From Phytohabitans sp036906915 (GTDB lineage Bacteria > Actinomycetota > Actinomycetes > Mycobacteriales > Micromonosporaceae): a stretch of 60,725 nt of DNA. The notes beneath the pieces were generated by a model. The model was given only the letters and a program-made list of their open reading frames with translations, did no database searches and had not been told where the DNA came from. The stretch is taken from the NCBI RefSeq assembly GCF_036906915.1, contig NZ_JBAKHX010000045.1, positions 1 through 60,725 on the forward strand, in the 5' to 3' direction. Position 1 is the first letter of the stretch. Every line of letters begins with the position of its first letter. Below are positions 34,200 through 42,079 of the stretch, in pieces. The position numbers were made by a program, and so were the translations under genes.

Positions 34200-35392
34200 C
34201 GCGGCGCCGCCAAACCGCTGAGCAACTCCCGCAGCTGTTGCCCCCGCGCCGACCAACTGTTGCGCACGGCCACCGCACGGCGTTGCGCCACCGCCACCGG
34301 ACACCCGGCGCAGCGCAGCGCCTCCTCGATGGCCGCGGCGAAGGCCAAGGCGTTCGAGGCGAGCCGTATGGGTCCGTCGACACGGGCCAGCGCCGGCAAG
34401 GGCGTAGCGACCACCGGCTTGCCCTGCGAAAGGTACTCGTAATACTTCTTCGGGTGGACATAGTCCACCAGGCCCCCTACCCGGTAAGGAATGATGCCGA
34501 CATCGCAGCCCCGCATGATCGCGGGCACGTCGCTGAAGGGCACCGGATCCATGAGCCGTACGTTGGGCAGCGCGGCGAACGGTGCCCGACCGGCGCGGGT
34601 CGATGGGCCGATGAGAAGGAACGTCCAGTCATCGTGCAACCGCGCCACGGCGGCGACCAGGCTGGCGTCGAAGGCCCGGGTGTCCACCGCACCGACGTAA
34701 CCGATCAGGGGACGAGGTAGCCGGTCCAGCCATGGTGCGATCGGGCCATCGGGCGCGAACTGGTCCGGGTCGCAGCCGTTGGGCAGCACCGTGGGAGGAC
34801 GGCGCGCGGCGGGCAGCCGCTGTGGCAGCTCCGTCGAGGAGGCGAGTACGAGGTCGGCGGCGCCGACGGCATTTCGCAGGCCGGCTCGCAGATGCCAACG
34901 GTTCCAGCGGCGGGTGAACGTCCAGTCCAGATCTGTCGCGTCGTAGACGACGGCTACCTCTCGGAGCCGACCGATCACCGACGCGGCGAGGTCCTCGTCG
35001 ATCCACAACAGCCGGCTGCCCGGGTGCTGGTCGAGCCAGCGGCGTAGCACGGTCACGGTGAGCCACCGGGTAAGCCGGTTGACCGGCGGAATCTGCCGGC
35101 CGAACGGTAACGGAGTCGGCGCGGTGACGTGCCACAGTGAATCACCGACCGGCTCTACGGCTAGCCGCCAGCAGGGCCGTTGCCCGGGCGGGTCGACGAA
35201 CAGGACCCGCCGATCAACGGCTAGCTCCCGGGCGATCGCGTGCTGACGGTGAGCACCGATCGACCACGGGCTTCCACTGAAGATCACGACCCAGTCTCGG
35301 GCGTCAACTGCCGGCGGCGCCGCCGGTCCGGTGCCGTGCTGGCTGGGCAGCGCCTTCGACATTGCCGCGGCGGGACTGGCCTCGCTAACCAC
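34196..35392 (-). CDS. GT4-like glycosyltransferase
   Basis: The 398-aa GT-B enzyme resembles the TuaH-like group. The N-terminal domain (about residues 33-160) contains DWVVIFSGSPW and RRVLFVDPPGQRP. The C-terminal domain has LIGYVGAVDTR, GCDVGIIPYR and the donor-site YVHPKKYYEYLSQGKPVV, where a KxxEY-type motif replaces the usual EAMASG. It is cytosolic. The N-terminal domain has a homologous copy fused to the upstream GT2 protein. The GTG at 35392 overlaps the upstream stop by 8 bp; an internal ATG 10 codons later is an alternative start. Confidence 0.88.
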   Translation of the reverse strand: MVSEASPAAAMSKALPSQHGTGPAAPPAVDARDWVVIFSGSPWSIGAHRQHAIARELAVDRRVLFVDPPGQRPCWRLAVEPVGDSLWHVTAPTPLPFGRQIPPVNRLTRWLTVTVLRRWLDQHPGSRLLWIDEDLAASVIGRLREVAVVYDATDLDWTFTRRWNRWHLRAGLRNAVGAADLVLASSTELPQRLPAARRPPTVLPNGCDPDQFAPDGPIAPWLDRLPRPLIGYVGAVDTRAFDASLVAAVARLHDDWTFLLIGPSTRAGRAPFAALPNVRLMDPVPFSDVPAIMRGCDVGIIPYRVGGLVDYVHPKKYYEYLSQGKPVVATPLPALARVDGPIRLASNALAFAAAIEEALRCAGCPVAVAQRRAVAVRNSWSARGQQLRELLSGLAAPR

Positions 35393-36695
35393 AGGCTGGC
35401 TCCAACAATGAACTGTTCGGCCCGGCGTGTAGGACGGCGTCCTCCCCGAGACGGCCGATCACCGCAGCGCTTCGGTCATCGTCGGTCAGCAGGAGGCGGG
35501 CGCCGGCATGCCTGTCCAGCCAGCGGCGCAGCAGAGCCGCGGTAAACCGATGATTGAGCCGGTTCGCCAGATTCAGTCGCCGGGCGAACGGCAGCACGGT
35601 CGGCGGCGTGACGTGCCATACGGAGGGCCCGACGGGTTGGATTGTCCAGCGCCATCGGGGATGTCTGGCGGGTGGATCGACGAACAGGACGCGGCGGCCG
35701 GCGGCTGCCGCGGCACCCAGCGCCTCGTGTGGTTGGGTGGTCGACCAGCCAACCGCGCTGAAGAGCACCAACCAGTCGCGGACATCGCCGTCCGGCAGCG
35801 GGCCGACATCGCCGCGAAGGGCGGCACGCAGGTCGTTCAACGCGATCGGCGTCGGGCGACCGACCAGCCGCCTGAGCAGGTAATCGGCGAAGACCAGCAC
35901 TCGAAACGTGATCAGTCGGTGTCCGGGTTCGGTAAGCCGCAGGTAGCAGACGAGGCTGCCGAGGAGATGGCGGAACCGGATGGTCGGACCCAGCAGCCGA
36001 CACGACGCTCCGCGGCTGTGGGTGACCACTGCGTCCGGAATCATCCAGAGGTCGTGCCCGGCGGCGTTGAGTGTTCGGGCGAGAACGGCATCGTTCCAGT
36101 AGATCGGGAAACGCTCGTCAAAAATCTGGTGCGGCTCAAGCACGCTACGACGTAGCAGCATGCAACTGCCGGAAGCCAGCAGCCTTGGCTGGGTGAAGTC
36201 CTCGCCGCGCATCTGGAACGTGTGCAGCGCACGCCGGAATCGCGGTAGTCGGCGCAATGTCGTGACGAGTGCGAGTGTTGCTGAAAAGCTCGGCAGGCGC
36301 ACGTAGTGCTGCTGGAACGTGCCGTCCGGGTTGAGATACAGCGGGCTGACTCCGGCCGCGTCCGGCCGATTCTCCAGGAAGTCGACCATCGTGGTCAGCG
36401 CACCCGGATGGAACCGGACGTCGCTGTTGAGCAGCAGGATCAGCCGTCCGGTCGCCCGCCGGTAGGCTTGGTTGACGGCCGCTGCGAAACCTACATTGCG
36501 GTCGTTGCGGACGAGGTGTACCCGAGGATATCCGGCAAGCATCGCGGCCGACCCGTCCCGGGAGCCGTTGTCGACCGCCACCACCTCGTAGGTCAGCTCG
36601 TGGGCGATCGCGGCGGGCAGCGAGTTCAGACAATCACGGGTCTCGTCGTGGGTGTTCCAACTCACCAGCAGCACCGAAACATCGATATCGGTCAT
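35385..36695 (-). CDS. GT2 glycosyltransferase fused to GT4 N-terminal half
   Basis: The 436-aa protein starts as a complete GT2 enzyme (SVLLVSWNTHDETRDCLNSL; VVAVDNGSRDGS; LLLNSDVRFHPG; acidic WNDAVLARTLNAAGHDLW; helix to about residue 285). From about residue 305 to the end it carries DWLVLFSAVGW, RRVLFVDPPARHP, VWHVTPPTVLPFARRLN, LLRRWLDRHAGARLL and DRSAAVIGRLGEDAVL. This matches position by position the N-terminal domain of the next gene's glycosyltransferase. The nucleotide-sugar-binding half is absent, so the extra domain cannot be a complete GT-B enzyme. It may serve in acceptor binding or partner recruitment. Both ends overlap neighbouring genes. Confidence 0.85.
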   Translation of the reverse strand: MTDIDVSVLLVSWNTHDETRDCLNSLPAAIAHELTYEVVAVDNGSRDGSAAMLAGYPRVHLVRNDRNVGFAAAVNQAYRRATGRLILLLNSDVRFHPGALTTMVDFLENRPDAAGVSPLYLNPDGTFQQHYVRLPSFSATLALVTTLRRLPRFRRALHTFQMRGEDFTQPRLLASGSCMLLRRSVLEPHQIFDERFPIYWNDAVLARTLNAAGHDLWMIPDAVVTHSRGASCRLLGPTIRFRHLLGSLVCYLRLTEPGHRLITFRVLVFADYLLRRLVGRPTPIALNDLRAALRGDVGPLPDGDVRDWLVLFSAVGWSTTQPHEALGAAAAAGRRVLFVDPPARHPRWRWTIQPVGPSVWHVTPPTVLPFARRLNLANRLNHRFTAALLRRWLDRHAGARLLLTDDDRSAAVIGRLGEDAVLHAGPNSSLLEPACG

Positions 36696-37543
36696 CGGGA
36701 TTCCCCCAGGTCCCGGCGGGCGAACACGCGTAGCAGGTCGCCCAATCGAAGGTGGCTGACCCGAGGCGAACGGGACGCCACCATGTCGGCGATCAGAAGC
36801 TCACGTGCATGAGCCAGCCGGGCGCCGGGCCGCCAGTAGAACCGGGAGAACACGGTGTCGTAGCGGACGACCAGAAAACCGCAGTCCGCGAGGAGCCGGG
36901 TCAGCGTCGGCGGAGAGAAGTGCCAGCGGTGGTACGCCGGCGCCACGGCGGGCCAGGATCGCCCGAGCCGGTGTGCGGCGGCTGAGGCGATGTTCGGCAC
37001 CTCCAACGCCAACCAGCCACCCGGCACCAGAGCGTCCCGCGCTGCCCGCAGAAACACCCGCGGATCCTCCACATGCTCCAACACGTGAAACGCGCACACC
37101 GCCTCCACCGGATCAACCGGCGCTACCGTCTCGAAACACCCCTGCCGCACCGGCACACCCAGCTCCTCGCGCGCGAACCGAGCAGCCACCTCCGACACCT
37201 CGACACCCGCGACGGAAATCCCGACCCGACGCGCCGCCTCAAGAAAAAACCCACCCGCCGGACCCGCCTCCAGCAACGACGACGGCCGCACCACCGACAA
37301 CAACCACCGCAACCGCCGAGACGCCTCAAAACGACGCTGCCCGGCGGACGTGAAGTACGACTCGTAGCCGTCAGTCTCGTAGTACGCCTCGGTGTACAGC
37401 TGCGCCGGAGGCGGCAAGCTGTTGGCGGTCCACGTGAATGCGCAGGATGCGCAGCGCCGCAACAGCCCCCCAAGAACGGGGCTGTCGCCGCCGGCCTCTC
37501 CGCAAAGCAGGCACTGGACTGACTCCATCTGATCGGTTGTCAT
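36692..37543 (-). CDS. class I SAM methyltransferase, copy A of tandem pair
   Basis: The 283-aa protein starts with a zinc-ribbon-like segment (CLLCGEAGGD, then LRRCASCAFTW), followed by a methyltransferase domain: SLLEAGPAGGFFLEAARRVG (motif I, about residues 88-107), VAGVEVSEVAARFA, HVLEHVEDPRVFLRAARDAL and GGWLALEVPNIASAAAHRLG. Such zinc-ribbon methyltransferases act on sugar-nucleotides or glycans. The central 353 bp are identical by eye to those of copy B, while both ends are diverged. TGATG and ATGA overlaps join it to its neighbours. Confidence 0.87.
   Translation of the reverse strand: MTTDQMESVQCLLCGEAGGDSPVLGGLLRRCASCAFTWTANSLPPPAQLYTEAYYETDGYESYFTSAGQRRFEASRRLRWLLSVVRPSSLLEAGPAGGFFLEAARRVGISVAGVEVSEVAARFAREELGVPVRQGCFETVAPVDPVEAVCAFHVLEHVEDPRVFLRAARDALVPGGWLALEVPNIASAAAHRLGRSWPAVAPAYHRWHFSPPTLTRLLADCGFLVVRYDTVFSRFYWRPGARLAHARELLIADMVASRSPRVSHLRLGDLLRVFARRDLGESR
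36984..37336. repeat. 353-bp identical tract, copy 1
   Basis: By eye this segment matches 37838-38190 at every base, with a constant offset of 854 bp. A single mismatch (36983 against 37837) precedes a further 18-19 matching bases on the left. On the right, similarity falls at once after position 37336. It lies inside copy A of the tandem methyltransferases and covers motif I to the HRLG segment. Confidence 0.9.
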
Positions 37544-38388
37544 CAGTTTGCCCTATCGTTGTGCGTCAGCCGGGCGACGAGCCGCAGCAGGTCACCGAGC
37601 CGGGGGTGGGTGAGCCGGGGTGAGCCGATGTCCATCCAGTCGGCGGGCAGCAGCTGCCGGATGTGGCGCAGCCGGTACCAGGCCGGCATGTAGTACCGGA
37701 AGACCGTCGTATCCTGGCGGACTACCCGGAAGCCCGACGCGGTCACGAGCCGGACGAGCGACTCGGGAGTGAAATGCCAACGGTGATATTGCGGCTGCAG
37801 ACCCGCCCACGCGTTACCGAGCCGGTGTGCGGCGGCCGAGGCGATGTTCGGCACCTCCAACGCCAACCAGCCACCCGGCACCAGAGCGTCCCGCGCTGCC
37901 CGCAGAAACACCCGCGGATCCTCCACATGCTCCAACACGTGAAACGCGCACACCGCCTCCACCGGATCAACCGGCGCTACCGTCTCGAAACACCCCTGCC
38001 GCACCGGCACACCCAGCTCCTCGCGCGCGAACCGAGCAGCCACCTCCGACACCTCGACACCCGCGACGGAAATCCCGACCCGACGCGCCGCCTCAAGAAA
38101 AAACCCACCCGCCGGACCCGCCTCCAGCAACGACGACGGCCGCACCACCGACAACAACCACCGCAACCGCCGAGACGCCTCAAAACGACGTGGTGTGGCG
38201 AGGAAGTAGTCTTCGTAGCCCCCGCCACCGAAGTACGCCTGGTCGTAAAGCTCCGCCGGTGCCGCCATGGCTTGGCTGGTCCAGGTAAATCCGCAGGACG
38301 CGCAGCGCCGCAGGACACCTAGGACAGGCTGGTTGTCCGGCCCTGACCCGCAGACCAGGCACGCCGTGAGATCCACATGAGTCGTCAT
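37543..38388 (-). CDS. class I SAM methyltransferase, copy B of tandem pair
   Basis: The 281-aa protein is the paralogue of the downstream gene. It has a zinc-ribbon-like start (CLVCGSGPDN, then LRRCASCGFTW) and the same methyltransferase core with motif I SLLEAGPAGGFF. The residues before about 65 and after about 195 differ from copy A, while the middle is identical even at DNA level. This suggests different substrates or positions on the glycan combined with recent sequence exchange. It is translationally coupled to the flippase upstream (ATGA) and to copy A downstream (TGATG). Confidence 0.87.
   Translation of the reverse strand: MTTHVDLTACLVCGSGPDNQPVLGVLRRCASCGFTWTSQAMAAPAELYDQAYFGGGGYEDYFLATPRRFEASRRLRWLLSVVRPSSLLEAGPAGGFFLEAARRVGISVAGVEVSEVAARFAREELGVPVRQGCFETVAPVDPVEAVCAFHVLEHVEDPRVFLRAARDALVPGGWLALEVPNIASAAAHRLGNAWAGLQPQYHRWHFTPESLVRLVTASGFRVVRQDTTVFRYYMPAWYRLRHIRQLLPADWMDIGSPRLTHPRLGDLLRLVARLTHNDRAN
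37838..38190. repeat. 353-bp identical tract, copy 2
   Basis: This is the partner of 36984-37336, located in copy B. The tract is richer in C at wobble positions of the opposite strand and in A-tracts than the flanking gene ends, so its base use also differs from the rest of the two genes. Confidence 0.9.
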
Positions 38389-39983
38389 CGGACGCCAGAC
38401 TTCGTCTGGGTTGTCGTTGCGACGTACTGCTTTCTGTTACGCAGCAGGGCAAGTAGCCGCCGCCAATCCCGTGCGTCGACAAACCCGATGGCGACAAGCA
38501 GCGCGGCGGCGACAAGCAGCGTGAGCCAGGACCGGCAGAGCACGGCCAGCCCCGCAGCCATTCGTCCAGGGCCGTCCGGTAGGTGCGGGGCCATAAGGCA
38601 GCCGATCGCGCCCGCGATGACGGCGGCCGCTATCGGCGGCACCATCGCCCGAAGTAGAGGCTCGATCGGTCGCCGTGTGACGCGATGGAAGTGGGCGAGA
38701 AAGTAGCCGGTGCTCAGCATGACCGCTAACGCCGTGGACAGCGGCACCCCGACTGGACCGAGAAGTTGTAGCAGCGGGATGGTCAGCGCGACATTGAGGA
38801 CAACTGACATCAGCACGTATCGGGTCTCCCGCCCCGGACGCCCCTCGGCACGGGTGACGATGGTTGCCGCGCCCGCAGCCAGGTTGAGCGCATAGCTGGG
38901 TGCCAGAATCGCGATGCTGGCGGCGGCCAGCGCGACCTCATGGCCCAGCCAGAGCCGCACCAGTGGATCCGCGCATACGACAAGTGCAGCAGCGCCGGAC
39001 GCGACGAAGAACGCCACATATTTGGTCGTGATGAGATAAAACCGATCCAGCCAATCAGGCCCATTCCTGGTCGCGCCGGCCACCGCCACGGGAAAGAGCG
39101 CGATGAGGACGACGCCAGGTGGCAGCCGTAGCAGATTGAGGAGCCGACTGCCTACATCGAAGCTGCCTGTGGTGACCGGGCCGAAGAAGCTGCCAAGGAC
39201 GAGCCGGTCCAGTTCGGTGTTGACCGCCGATGCTGCGCTGCTCACCTGTACCCGCAGCCCATAGCCTCGCACAAACCGCAGGTCGCTTCGCCGGATGGCT
39301 CGTATGCTCGGGGCCAACAACGGGTGGCACCGTCGTGCGGTCACGGCCATCGACACGGTTCGTATTGCGCTGGTCGCCGCCGCCGTGCCCGCCAGAGCCG
39401 CCAGACCTCCACCCAGACGCATGATCAGGATCGCGAGTCCGGCACCCAACACCGCGGCGATGCCGGTTATCCAGGCGATCTCTGTGTACCGCTGTGTTCC
39501 TTCCAAAATGGACCGCCACGGCATCTCGATGCCGCTGAACAGCAGTCCGAGCGCCAGCCACAGCGTGGCTTGCCACGTCTCGCCAGCCATTTCACCGAGA
39601 TGCAACAGCCCGACCAATGACGGCCAGCACACCACGGACCCCACCAAGGCGAGCAACCCGACAAACACCGCCCAGGCAAGGCCCAGCGCGAGCAAGGCAG
39701 GCAATCGGGTGTGTTGTGCCCCGCCGACCGCCTCGGCGACCTCGCGTACCAGTGCGGAACCGAGTCCCAGGTCGACGAGCGACAAGACGCCCATCAGGCT
39801 GCACAGCAACACCCATACGCCGAACTCTCGGCTGCCGAGCCGCTGGTACACCACCGGCAGCGACACGAGACCGGCTCCGGCCATGACCGCACGGGCGACG
39901 AGCATGCTGAACGAATTGTGGACAATCCGCCGGCCAGCCGTCGCAGTCGATGTCGATATCGCCGTCGAACTCGGATCAGCCAC
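38385..39983 (-). CDS. Wzx-type oligosaccharide flippase
   Basis: The 532-aa protein shows 12-14 membrane helices in the MOP/MATE-like polysaccharide exporter pattern. It opens with HNSFSMLVARAVMAGAGLVSLPVVYQRLG (residues about 22-50) and the conserved REFGVWVLLCSLMGVLSLVDLGLG. It would move the undecaprenyl-linked repeat unit across the membrane for Wzy polymerisation. It begins at GTG 39983, 8 bp inside the 3' end of the sugar transferase gene, and ends in a 4-bp overlap with methyltransferase copy B. Confidence 0.9.
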   Translation of the reverse strand: MADPSSTAISTSTATAGRRIVHNSFSMLVARAVMAGAGLVSLPVVYQRLGSREFGVWVLLCSLMGVLSLVDLGLGSALVREVAEAVGGAQHTRLPALLALGLAWAVFVGLLALVGSVVCWPSLVGLLHLGEMAGETWQATLWLALGLLFSGIEMPWRSILEGTQRYTEIAWITGIAAVLGAGLAILIMRLGGGLAALAGTAAATSAIRTVSMAVTARRCHPLLAPSIRAIRRSDLRFVRGYGLRVQVSSAASAVNTELDRLVLGSFFGPVTTGSFDVGSRLLNLLRLPPGVVLIALFPVAVAGATRNGPDWLDRFYLITTKYVAFFVASGAAALVVCADPLVRLWLGHEVALAAASIAILAPSYALNLAAGAATIVTRAEGRPGRETRYVLMSVVLNVALTIPLLQLLGPVGVPLSTALAVMLSTGYFLAHFHRVTRRPIEPLLRAMVPPIAAAVIAGAIGCLMAPHLPDGPGRMAAGLAVLCRSWLTLLVAAALLVAIGFVDARDWRRLLALLRNRKQYVATTTQTKSGVR

Positions 39984-40980
39984 GCCGGAACCCGCGGAGC
40001 AGATCCAGGATCGTCAGCACAAGCAGCGACAGGTCTAGCCGCAACGATCGGCAATTCAGGTAGAGCAGGTCACAGCGGAGCTTCTCCTCGACAGTGGCCG
40101 CATAGCCTCCGGTGAGCTGGGCGATCCCGGTCAGGCCCGGCCGGATGTGGTGCCGCAGGTCGTAGTCTGGCAGCTGCAGCCGGATATCGGCGATGAACTC
40201 AGGCCGCTCTGGACGCGGGCCGACAAGACTCATCTCCCCCCGCAGCACATTCCACAGTTGCGGTAGCTCATCCAACCGCGACCGACGCATGAGGCGCCCC
40301 ACTCGGGTTATTCGGCTATCGTTCGGACCGGCCAGCACTGGACCGGTTTCCCGTTCGGCGCCGACATGCATCGTCCGAAACTTGACCATCCGAAACAACC
40401 GGCCACCCTCGCCTACCCGGCGCTGCAGGTACAGCGGAGGGCCACTCGTGCTGACGGCGCCCGCGATCAGCAGCATCAGCGGTATCGACAGCGGCAGGCT
40501 CAGCAGCACCAACGCCAGGTCGAGACATCTCTTTACCCGCGCGTGACCGGGCCGGCCGGCTCCACACCTCAGCCGTAGCCACGGCAGCCCACCGAACCGG
40601 CGCACACGCGCCGGCCCGAGCAGGCCGTAGACAGGCTTGGCCAGAATCATGATTTCAACGTCATGCGCCAGGCACACCGCTGTCAGCCGCGCATCGATAC
40701 TGTCGAGAGAGCCTTTCACCAGCAATAACCTCGGCCGGCACTGAGCAAGTAACGCGTGCAATTGCTCGGGTTCCATTGACGAGGCCAGGCGGAACGCGAC
40801 GTCGAATTCCTCGTCCAGCCGGTCCGGCGGGCACTCCGTGGTACGCGGCTCCAGCACAACCACCCGGGCCCGCCCTCGACCGACTGCTTCCGCAACGCGG
40901 GTGAATTCCACCCTCCCAGCTGTAGCCCGCGACGTAGCGTGGCCAGCTAGCCTCGTGCCGACAACGGGCGGACCGGTCAT
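39976..40980 (-). CDS. initiating undecaprenyl-phosphate sugar-phosphate transferase
   Basis: The 334-aa protein has an N-terminal soluble domain (about residues 1-145) and a C-terminal bacterial sugar transferase domain: ARVKRCLDLALVLLSLPLSI (membrane-inserted hairpin), FRMVKFRTMHVGAE, SRLDELPQLWNVLRGEMSLV, GPRPERPEF and RPGLTGIAQLTGG. This family transfers a hexose-1-phosphate to undecaprenyl phosphate and starts glycan assembly. Unlike WbaP it lacks the four-helix N-terminal membrane domain. A purine-rich AGGGGAAAG before the ATG at 40980 decides the start over an ATG at 41004. It is the first gene of the eleven-gene operon. Confidence 0.9.
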   Translation of the reverse strand: MTGPPVVGTRLAGHATSRATAGRVEFTRVAEAVGRGRARVVVLEPRTTECPPDRLDEEFDVAFRLASSMEPEQLHALLAQCRPRLLLVKGSLDSIDARLTAVCLAHDVEIMILAKPVYGLLGPARVRRFGGLPWLRLRCGAGRPGHARVKRCLDLALVLLSLPLSIPLMLLIAGAVSTSGPPLYLQRRVGEGGRLFRMVKFRTMHVGAERETGPVLAGPNDSRITRVGRLMRRSRLDELPQLWNVLRGEMSLVGPRPERPEFIADIRLQLPDYDLRHHIRPGLTGIAQLTGGYAATVEEKLRCDLLYLNCRSLRLDLSLLVLTILDLLRGFRRG

Positions 40981-41269
40981 CTCTTTCCCCTCGCATATGA
41001 ACATCCTTCAGCGGGCGGCGAGGGGTGCCGTCGTTGACACATCTGGAAGTCACGCAGGCGCAACGGCACGGACACTATCACGACGCGCAATCGAACAATC
41101 ACGGTACGGAGTTGTGGCCGGCGCGTGTCTCAGCTAGCCGACGCGGTCGTGCTGGACGACCGGGCTACCGCGTCTGTCGAAAGCGGAGGGTTTCGAGGGG
41201 TTGACCCACAACCAATCGAAGAATACAAACGCCACGACCGCGTTTCCGCAGGTCGGGGCTTGTGTCGTG
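40981..41269. other. upstream region of the glycan operon
   Basis: This gap should hold the operon promoter, but no confident -35/-10 pair is seen. It contains a nested inverted repeat: GACGCGGT (41140-41147) against ACCGCGTC (41167-41174), overlapping GTCGT/ACGAC at 41146-41160. This could be an operator or a leader hairpin. The right end runs into the tRNA-Pro fragment. Confidence 0.4.
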
Positions 41270-41303
41270 TCGGGACGGCCGGATTCGAACCGACGACCCC
41301 TTG
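41270..41303 (-). other. 3' fragment of tRNA-Pro (putative att site)
   Basis: On the minus strand these 34 bases read as the 3' part of a tRNA: the end of the anticodon stem (CAAGG), variable region, T-arm GTCGG-TTCGAAT-CCGGC, acceptor 3' strand CGTCCCG and discriminator A. They match the tRNA-Pro(GGG) of actinomycetes as I recall it. No CCA is encoded. The sequence 5' of it does not form an acceptor, D-arm or anticodon, so this is not a functional tRNA. Displaced 3' ends like this are produced by tRNA-targeting integrative elements. Confidence 0.75.
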
Positions 41304-41455
41304 TGCGGGACATGCGTCGTCTGCACTGGCGAATGATGCGGCGAGCCATCGGATCCGGCCGGAGCCCGCTGTACCTGAACCGGAACCCGTTGGCGGAATC
41401 GACCCGGTCCGCCGTCACACTGAGACGGCCGAAGTCTGGAGAACGACGGTTGGCT
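41304..41455. other. gap between tRNA fragment and tetR stop
   Basis: No gene is seen. If the tRNA fragment is an attachment site, this is the first DNA of the element and could carry recombinase arm sites, but no clear direct repeats were found by eye. Confidence 0.3.
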
Positions 41456-42079
41456 TCACTGAACTCCGTCAAGCTCGCGGTGGTCGTTGACGATAGCGGC
41501 GGTTCGATGGGAACCATGTTGTCGCGGGCCGGCGCCGTATAGGAGCGTGTCGATGATCCGACTGGCCAGGACATCGGGGTCGATCTCGGTGTCGTCGCCG
41601 TGCAGGGACTCGCCGATGAGCGCGTAGTACACCCGTCGGGTCCAGTCGAGATCTGCCTGCGCGTCGAGCACGCCGAGGTCCCGCACCCGACCCAACAGCT
41701 CCAGGCAACGATGTACCACCCGCTGCTGCATCTCGGCGACGACTGAGCCGGAAGGGGCCGACTGTCCGAGCGCGAACCCCCAGCTGACCTTGGTGCGCAG
41801 GACGTTGACGGTGATCTGATGCAACGCCACCAGCGGAGGCGCTGTCTCTGGCCGGCCGGACTCGATGGCCTCGATCAGTTGCTGCACGGCCATGGCGGCC
41901 ATGGCGTCTACGAGCGCCTGCCGATTGGCGAACCGCCGGTGGATCGTCGTGCGAGCCACCCCAGCGGCCTCGGCGACCTGCTCCAACGACGCGGCTGGGT
42001 TGGCGCTGAGCACTCGGTCGGCAGCCTCCAGGATCGAGCGCACGCTGCGCTCGGCGTCGGCACGCAAGGGCCTGGTCAT
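41456..42079 (-). CDS. TetR/AcrR family transcriptional regulator
   Basis: The 207-aa protein has a TetR helix-turn-helix (SILEAADRVLSANPAASLEQ, then VAEAAGVARTTIHRRFANRQ) and a helical C-terminal domain. GAGGAG lies before the ATG at 42079. Its 5' end abuts the divergent SDR gene with essentially no intergenic DNA, unusual for a divergent regulator-target pair. It probably once repressed that SDR through an operator that is no longer visible. Confidence 0.87.
   Translation of the reverse strand: MTRPLRADAERSVRSILEAADRVLSANPAASLEQVAEAAGVARTTIHRRFANRQALVDAMAAMAVQQLIEAIESGRPETAPPLVALHQITVNVLRTKVSWGFALGQSAPSGSVVAEMQQRVVHRCLELLGRVRDLGVLDAQADLDWTRRVYYALIGESLHGDDTEIDPDVLASRIIDTLLYGAGPRQHGSHRTAAIVNDHRELDGVQ

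Noticed and set aside
41270..41345. Complete tRNA gene on the minus strand
   Set aside because: Only the 3' 34 bases fit. No matching acceptor 5' strand, D-arm or U33-containing anticodon loop is found in the adjacent bases.
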